Positions 31,625-34,191 of a stretch of 34,191 nt of DNA are shown piece after piece. The first letter of the stretch is position 1. The number at the start of each line of letters is the position of its first letter. The position numbers and the translations under genes are program-made. This stretch comes from an uncultured Bacilli bacterium. Its GTDB lineage: Bacteria > Bacillota_I > Bacilli_A > RF39 > UBA660. The stretch is taken from contig CAJTXY010000014.1 in NCBI GenBank assembly GCA_910583685.1, positions 1 to 34,191 of the forward strand, written 5' to 3'. Below the pieces are notes generated by a model that was not told the DNA's origin, did no database searches, and saw nothing but the letters and a program-made list of their open reading frames with translations.

Positions 31625-33003
31625 TGATCCATTCCCCCTACTAAAATACTTGAAACCTTTACAGTTGGTTGTCCTGCTGTTATTGGAATAATTCCACTTT
31701 TACTACCACAATAACCTCCTTCTAATTTTAAATCGTCACTGACCATTTCTATATTTTGAAGTAGTTCCTTACTATTACCAATTAAACTTACTCTCTTGAT
31801 CCTTTTTGTCAGTTTTCCCTTTTCAATTAAGAAACCATTATCTACTGAAAAATTAAAATTTCCTGTTGTACTTTGAACACTTCCACTGTTGATACTAGTA
31901 GCATAAATTCCATAATCGATACTTTTTATCATATCATCGATTTTATCAGTTCCTGCTTCAATATAAGTATTACTCATTCGAGAGGTTGGTATATGCTTAT
32001 AATTTTGGCGTCTTCCACAATGGTTTCCTGGATGATTCATTTTTAGACCATTTATATAGTCTACTAAATAGTCCTTTAAAATACCTTTGGTAATTAAAAT
32101 ATGCTTCTGGGAAGGGTTTCCTTCATCATCTACTGTATAACTTCCGAATTCATTTGGAATTGTAGGATCATCTACTAGTGTTACTTTTGAAGATGCCACT
32201 TTTTTTCCTATTAAATTAGAAAAAACACTGACTCCTGGTGCGACTGCTGTTGCCTCTAACCCGTGCCCGCAGGCTTCGTGGATTAAAAGTGCTCCAAAAC
32301 CGTTTGTAATAATTGCTGGCATATAGCCTCCCTTTATATAGATTGCAGATAATTTTTCAACTGCTCCTATCGCACTTTTTTTAGCAATTTCTTCTGGAGT
32401 TACTTCTTCTAAAATTTCATAGCCCATACTTTTATCATAGCGTACAAAATTAGATGTTAAGTTTTCACCTTTCTTGGCATTACTACTACAATATAATCTT
32501 ATATTGTTCTTTTTTGTTTCTACATATAAACCATTCGAGTTGGCGATTGTGATTTCACCTTTTGTTTCCATAATTCTAGCATCGACTTGATAAATATATT
32601 TGCTTTCCTTTCGAGCGACTTGATCCATTTTTTTTAAAATTTTTATCTTATCTTCCGCTTTGTATTTATCAAAGGGAATTTTTATAGGGATGATATCTTT
32701 TACTATTTTCTTTTCTAGCACTACTTTTTTCCTTGATGACTCAGAGTAGTTTTTGGAAAGCTTTTGACATAGTTTTACTGCTTCTTCATAGGTTGGGTTT
32801 GAGATACTTGCATACGTTGTTTTTAATTCTTTTACGATTCTAAATCCCACCCCTTTATTATTACTTGTTTCAATATTGTTGATCTTACTATCTAAAAGAC
32901 ACCAGTCACATAGTTCACTATCTTCTTCAAACACTTCAGCAAAATCAGCTCCTGTTGACATTAAAATATTTATGAATTCTTCTACCTGTTCTTTTTGAAA
33001 CAT
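31621..33003 (-). CDS. tldD: TldD-type zinc metalloprotease
   Basis: The ATG at 33003 (MFQKEQVEEFINI) has AGGAGGG six bases upstream; the longer open frame to 33036 has no ribosome site. The 460-residue product has the zinc site HEACGH (HExxxH) near residue 240, within LLIHEACGHGLEATA. Downstream are VDDEGNPSQKHILITKGILK and SRMSNTYIEAG, both typical of TldD. With TldE it forms a protease that cleaves unfolded short peptides inside the enzyme. No RiPP precursor was seen nearby. An extended -10 promoter lies at 33023-33031. Confidence 0.93.
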   Translation of the reverse strand: MFQKEQVEEFINILMSTGADFAEVFEEDSELCDWCLLDSKINNIETSNNKGVGFRIVKELKTTYASISNPTYEEAVKLCQKLSKNYSESSRKKVVLEKKIVKDIIPIKIPFDKYKAEDKIKILKKMDQVARKESKYIYQVDARIMETKGEITIANSNGLYVETKKNNIRLYCSSNAKKGENLTSNFVRYDKSMGYEILEEVTPEEIAKKSAIGAVEKLSAIYIKGGYMPAIITNGFGALLIHEACGHGLEATAVAPGVSVFSNLIGKKVASSKVTLVDDPTIPNEFGSYTVDDEGNPSQKHILITKGILKDYLVDYINGLKMNHPGNHCGRRQNYKHIPTSRMSNTYIEAGTDKIDDMIKSIDYGIYATSINSGSVQSTTGNFNFSVDNGFLIEKGKLTKRIKRVSLIGNSKELLQNIEMVSDDLKLEGGYCGSKSGIIPITAGQPTVKVSSILVGGMDQ

Positions 33004-33022
33004 ATTTTTCCCTCCTATACTT

Positions 33023-33031
33023 ATTATAGCA
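33023..33031 (-). promoter_or_regulatory. Extended -10 promoter of tldD
   Basis: TGCTATAAT on the minus strand, with the TGn extension directly before TATAAT, about 20 bases before the tldD start. The -35 region is weak, as often seen for extended -10 promoters. Confidence 0.55.
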
Positions 33032-33101
33032 TACAATTTTCTGTTTTTCTTTCCGTTTACTATAAAATAATTAAAGAGCGAGGAGGTAGATTTTTCTCAA
33101 A

Positions 33102-33129
33102 TGAAAAAGGTATTTTCTTGCAAATACCC
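33102..33129 (-). terminator. Terminator of the second sortase-like gene
   Basis: Stem GGTATTT (33109-33115) with AAATACC (33122-33128), 6-base loop, followed on the minus strand by TTTTT. It begins at the end of the sortase-like gene. Confidence 0.75.
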
Positions 33130-33130
33130 T

Positions 33131-33796
33131 TTAGTCTATTCTATCCCATAGCGTAATAATAACATCTTCATCGGAGGTGTAACATGTGTACATTATTAAA
33201 CTCCCTTTCATATTTTGAACACTATTTCCAGCCGTATCCACTAAGTCTTCTGATGTGTTTTTTCCTAAAAATTTATTATTTAGCTGGTAAGTTATCACTT
33301 TGTTGTCTTCTGATTTTATATAGGCTTTTGTTCCAACTTCTAAGTTTATTAATTTATTAAATCCCTGATAATTATGGTCAGCAATTATATATTTTCCGCC
33401 TAGTTCAAAATATGCAGCACTATCTTTTCTATCTACAATCTCTTGTGCATCGTAGTTTTCATCGTATTCCAGTCTAGCATAATTTAATCCTACATTTAAA
33501 TTAATTGTAGGTAGATATAGTCTTCCTGCTGAACCTAAAAAATCACTTTTTATACTTATTTTTTCTATTTCACTTAGTTCTACTTCTTTATTTACTATTA
33601 TTTTTTCTTCAGACTCTTCCTTTTCTATCTTGTCGCTTTTGAAATAAGCTGTTGATATCATATTTTCATTAGAGGCAATATTGACCCCTATCTGATCCAT
33701 ATCCTTATTAGTTTTGCTTTCTAAAAGTAGCCATACATTTATTATTACCAATGCTGCTAGCAATAAAGTAACAATTACTATTAGTAATTTTTTCAT
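33131..33796 (-). CDS. Sortase-like protein, divergent
   Basis: The ATG at 33796 (MKKLLIVIVTLLLAALVIIN) is chosen, with AGGTG upstream; a GTG at 33805 is possible. The 221-residue product has an N-terminal membrane anchor, a linker of about 60 residues and a sortase-like barrel. It shows GRLYLPTINLNVGLNY (first strand), the catalytic-type His in IIADHNYQGFNKL and the Cys in SLIMYTCYTSDED. The Arg expected on the final strand is not apparent (VIITLWDRID). It is monocistronic, with promoter at 33829-33857 and terminator at 33102-33129. No sorting-signal substrate lies next to it, so it may be a housekeeping-type enzyme or a barrel with another role. Confidence 0.75.
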   Translation of the reverse strand: MKKLLIVIVTLLLAALVIINVWLLLESKTNKDMDQIGVNIASNENMISTAYFKSDKIEKEESEEKIIVNKEVELSEIEKISIKSDFLGSAGRLYLPTINLNVGLNYARLEYDENYDAQEIVDRKDSAAYFELGGKYIIADHNYQGFNKLINLEVGTKAYIKSEDNKVITYQLNNKFLGKNTSEDLVDTAGNSVQNMKGSLIMYTCYTSDEDVIITLWDRID

Positions 33797-33828
33797 ATTA
33801 TTCACACCTAACCCCTTAATTGCAGCAT

Positions 33829-33857
33829 ATTATAACATAAATATTCAAATAATGCAA
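33829..33857 (-). promoter_or_regulatory. Sigma-A promoter of the second sortase-like gene
   Basis: Minus-strand TTGCAT (33852-33857), 17-base spacer, perfect TATAAT (33829-33834), about 30 bases upstream of the start. Confidence 0.7.
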
Positions 33858-33892
33858 CTTTTTTCCTAATTTACCCACATTCTTTATTTACA

Positions 33893-33931
33893 AAATAAAA
33901 AATAACGATTTCTCTATTTAATCGTTATTTT
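33893..33931 (-). terminator. Terminator of the Rpn-like gene
   Basis: Perfect 12-base stem AAAATAACGATT (33899-33910) with AATCGTTATTTT (33920-33931), 9-base loop, then an AT tract with six T residues on the minus strand. It lies 20 bases after the stop codon of the partial gene at the window's end. Confidence 0.85.
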
Positions 33932-33951
33932 AGAGTCTTTCTTATTTTTAC

Positions 33952-34191
33952 CTACTCTATTCTTAGATGGTTTAGTTCTTCAACGGATAAATTGGTACAC
34001 TCACAAATAGTCTTTTTCTCGATCCCTTTTTTTAGTAAATTTTTAGCGATTTCCAAACTTCGTTTTTCCTCACCTTGTTCAATTCCTTGTTCAATCCCCT
34101 GTTCAATTCCACGTTCAATTCCTTGCTCAATTCCACGTTCAATTCCTTGCTCAATTCCTTGTTCTATACCTTGTTGTATTCCCTTTTCTAA
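33952..34191 (-). CDS. C-terminus of an Rpn/PD-(D/E)XK nuclease-transposase family protein (partial)
   Basis: The minus-strand frame is open from the window edge to a TAG at 33952-33954, giving the last 79 residues. It opens with at least eight near-tandem copies of GIEQ/GIER, followed by EEKRSLEIAKNLLKKGIEKK and TICECTNLSVEELNHL. This ending, with a repeat of G-[IM]-E-[QKR] followed by a short helix-turn-helix-like tail, is typical of Rpn-type (recombination-promoting nuclease) and 'PD-(D/E)XK transposase' proteins of gut Firmicutes. The catalytic part lies outside the window, so activity cannot be judged. Confidence 0.8.
   Translation of the reverse strand, partial: LEKGIQQGIEQGIEQGIERGIEQGIERGIEQGIEQGIEQGEEKRSLEIAKNLLKKGIEKKTICECTNLSVEELNHLRIE
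34070..34180. repeat. Tandem 12-base repeats coding GIEQ/GIER
   Basis: Variants of CAATTCCTTGTT and CAATTCCACGTT recur in register along about 110 bases, matching four codons each. Such repeats can gain or lose units by slippage without breaking the frame. Confidence 0.8.

Noticed and set aside
30350..33003. RiPP or microcin cluster around tldD/tldE
   Set aside because: TldD/TldE can mature peptides, but no precursor, cyclodehydratase or exporter was found nearby, and the pair is common without any RiPP.
33078..33170. Plus-strand mini-gene after AGGAGGTAG (MKKVFSCKYPLVYSIP)
   Set aside because: The frame is 16 codons long, lies in the terminator and 3' end of the sortase-like gene, and the ribosome site is too far from its ATG.
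1..34191. Mycoplasma-type genetic code (TGA as Trp)
   Set aside because: TGA ends well-supported genes such as tldD, and Trp codons in conserved motifs are TGG.

Overview
The window comes from a very AT-rich, low-GC Firmicute, most likely a gut-type bacterium of the Bacilli/Erysipelotrichia/RF39 kind. The signs are strong AGGAGG-type ribosome sites, sigma-A promoters with 17-base spacers, T7SSb-type secretion genes, sortases and Nudix/NrtR genes. TGA is used as a normal stop (for example in the ATGA overlap at 31621-31624), so the mycoplasma code does not apply. No rRNA, tRNA or CRISPR array was seen. Taxonomy is inference.

Layout. 1-5.5 kb holds housekeeping genes on the minus strand: a BAX-inhibitor-like membrane protein, two tandem paralogous sugar-nucleotidyltransferases, the PcrA/UvrD helicase and a Nudix hydrolase. 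5.5-9.7 kb is a surface module: a thioester (TQXA)/Cna-B adhesin, an overlapping sortase, a membrane protein, an unknown protein and a lipoprotein. 9.8-16.6 kb, on the plus strand, is an ABC importer operon (substrate-binding protein, ATPase, permease). Its first gene is split by a 4,273-base element at 10426-14698, which carries a large serine recombinase, two small proteins, a RhuM-family protein and an alpha/beta hydrolase. Joining the host flanks at the shared GAAC restores an uninterrupted 328-codon reading frame, so precise excision would rebuild the gene. A decayed second RhuM gene lies just downstream at 16617-17058.

17.0-21.6 kb is a compact minus-strand operon that looks like an accessory island: NrtR-type NAD regulator, radical SAM-Nudix fusion, SAM methyltransferase, and a PnuC transporter fused to a GT2-like glycosyltransferase domain. 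A sigma-A promoter with repeated and palindromic motifs precedes it. The combination of an NAD/ADP-ribose-sensing regulator, a vitamin/nucleoside transporter and three modifying enzymes is the best candidate here for an undescribed pathway.

21.7-30.2 kb holds a membrane-anchored GH3 beta-N-acetylhexosaminidase and a compact type VII secretion locus (EssC, EsaB/YukD, two W-x4-G small proteins, another small helical protein and a 420-residue candidate substrate). No EssA, EssB or EsaA is in the window. 30.3-33.8 kb has TldE/TldD and a second sortase-like protein. The window ends inside the repeat-rich C-terminus of an Rpn-type nuclease/transposase.

Main points of interest: the reversible-looking disruption of a transporter gene; equal-length palindromes at the same codons of two RhuM homologues; the NrtR/PnuC-glycosyltransferase operon; an EssC with only one intact ATPase site; and two sortases without the usual catalytic arginine.
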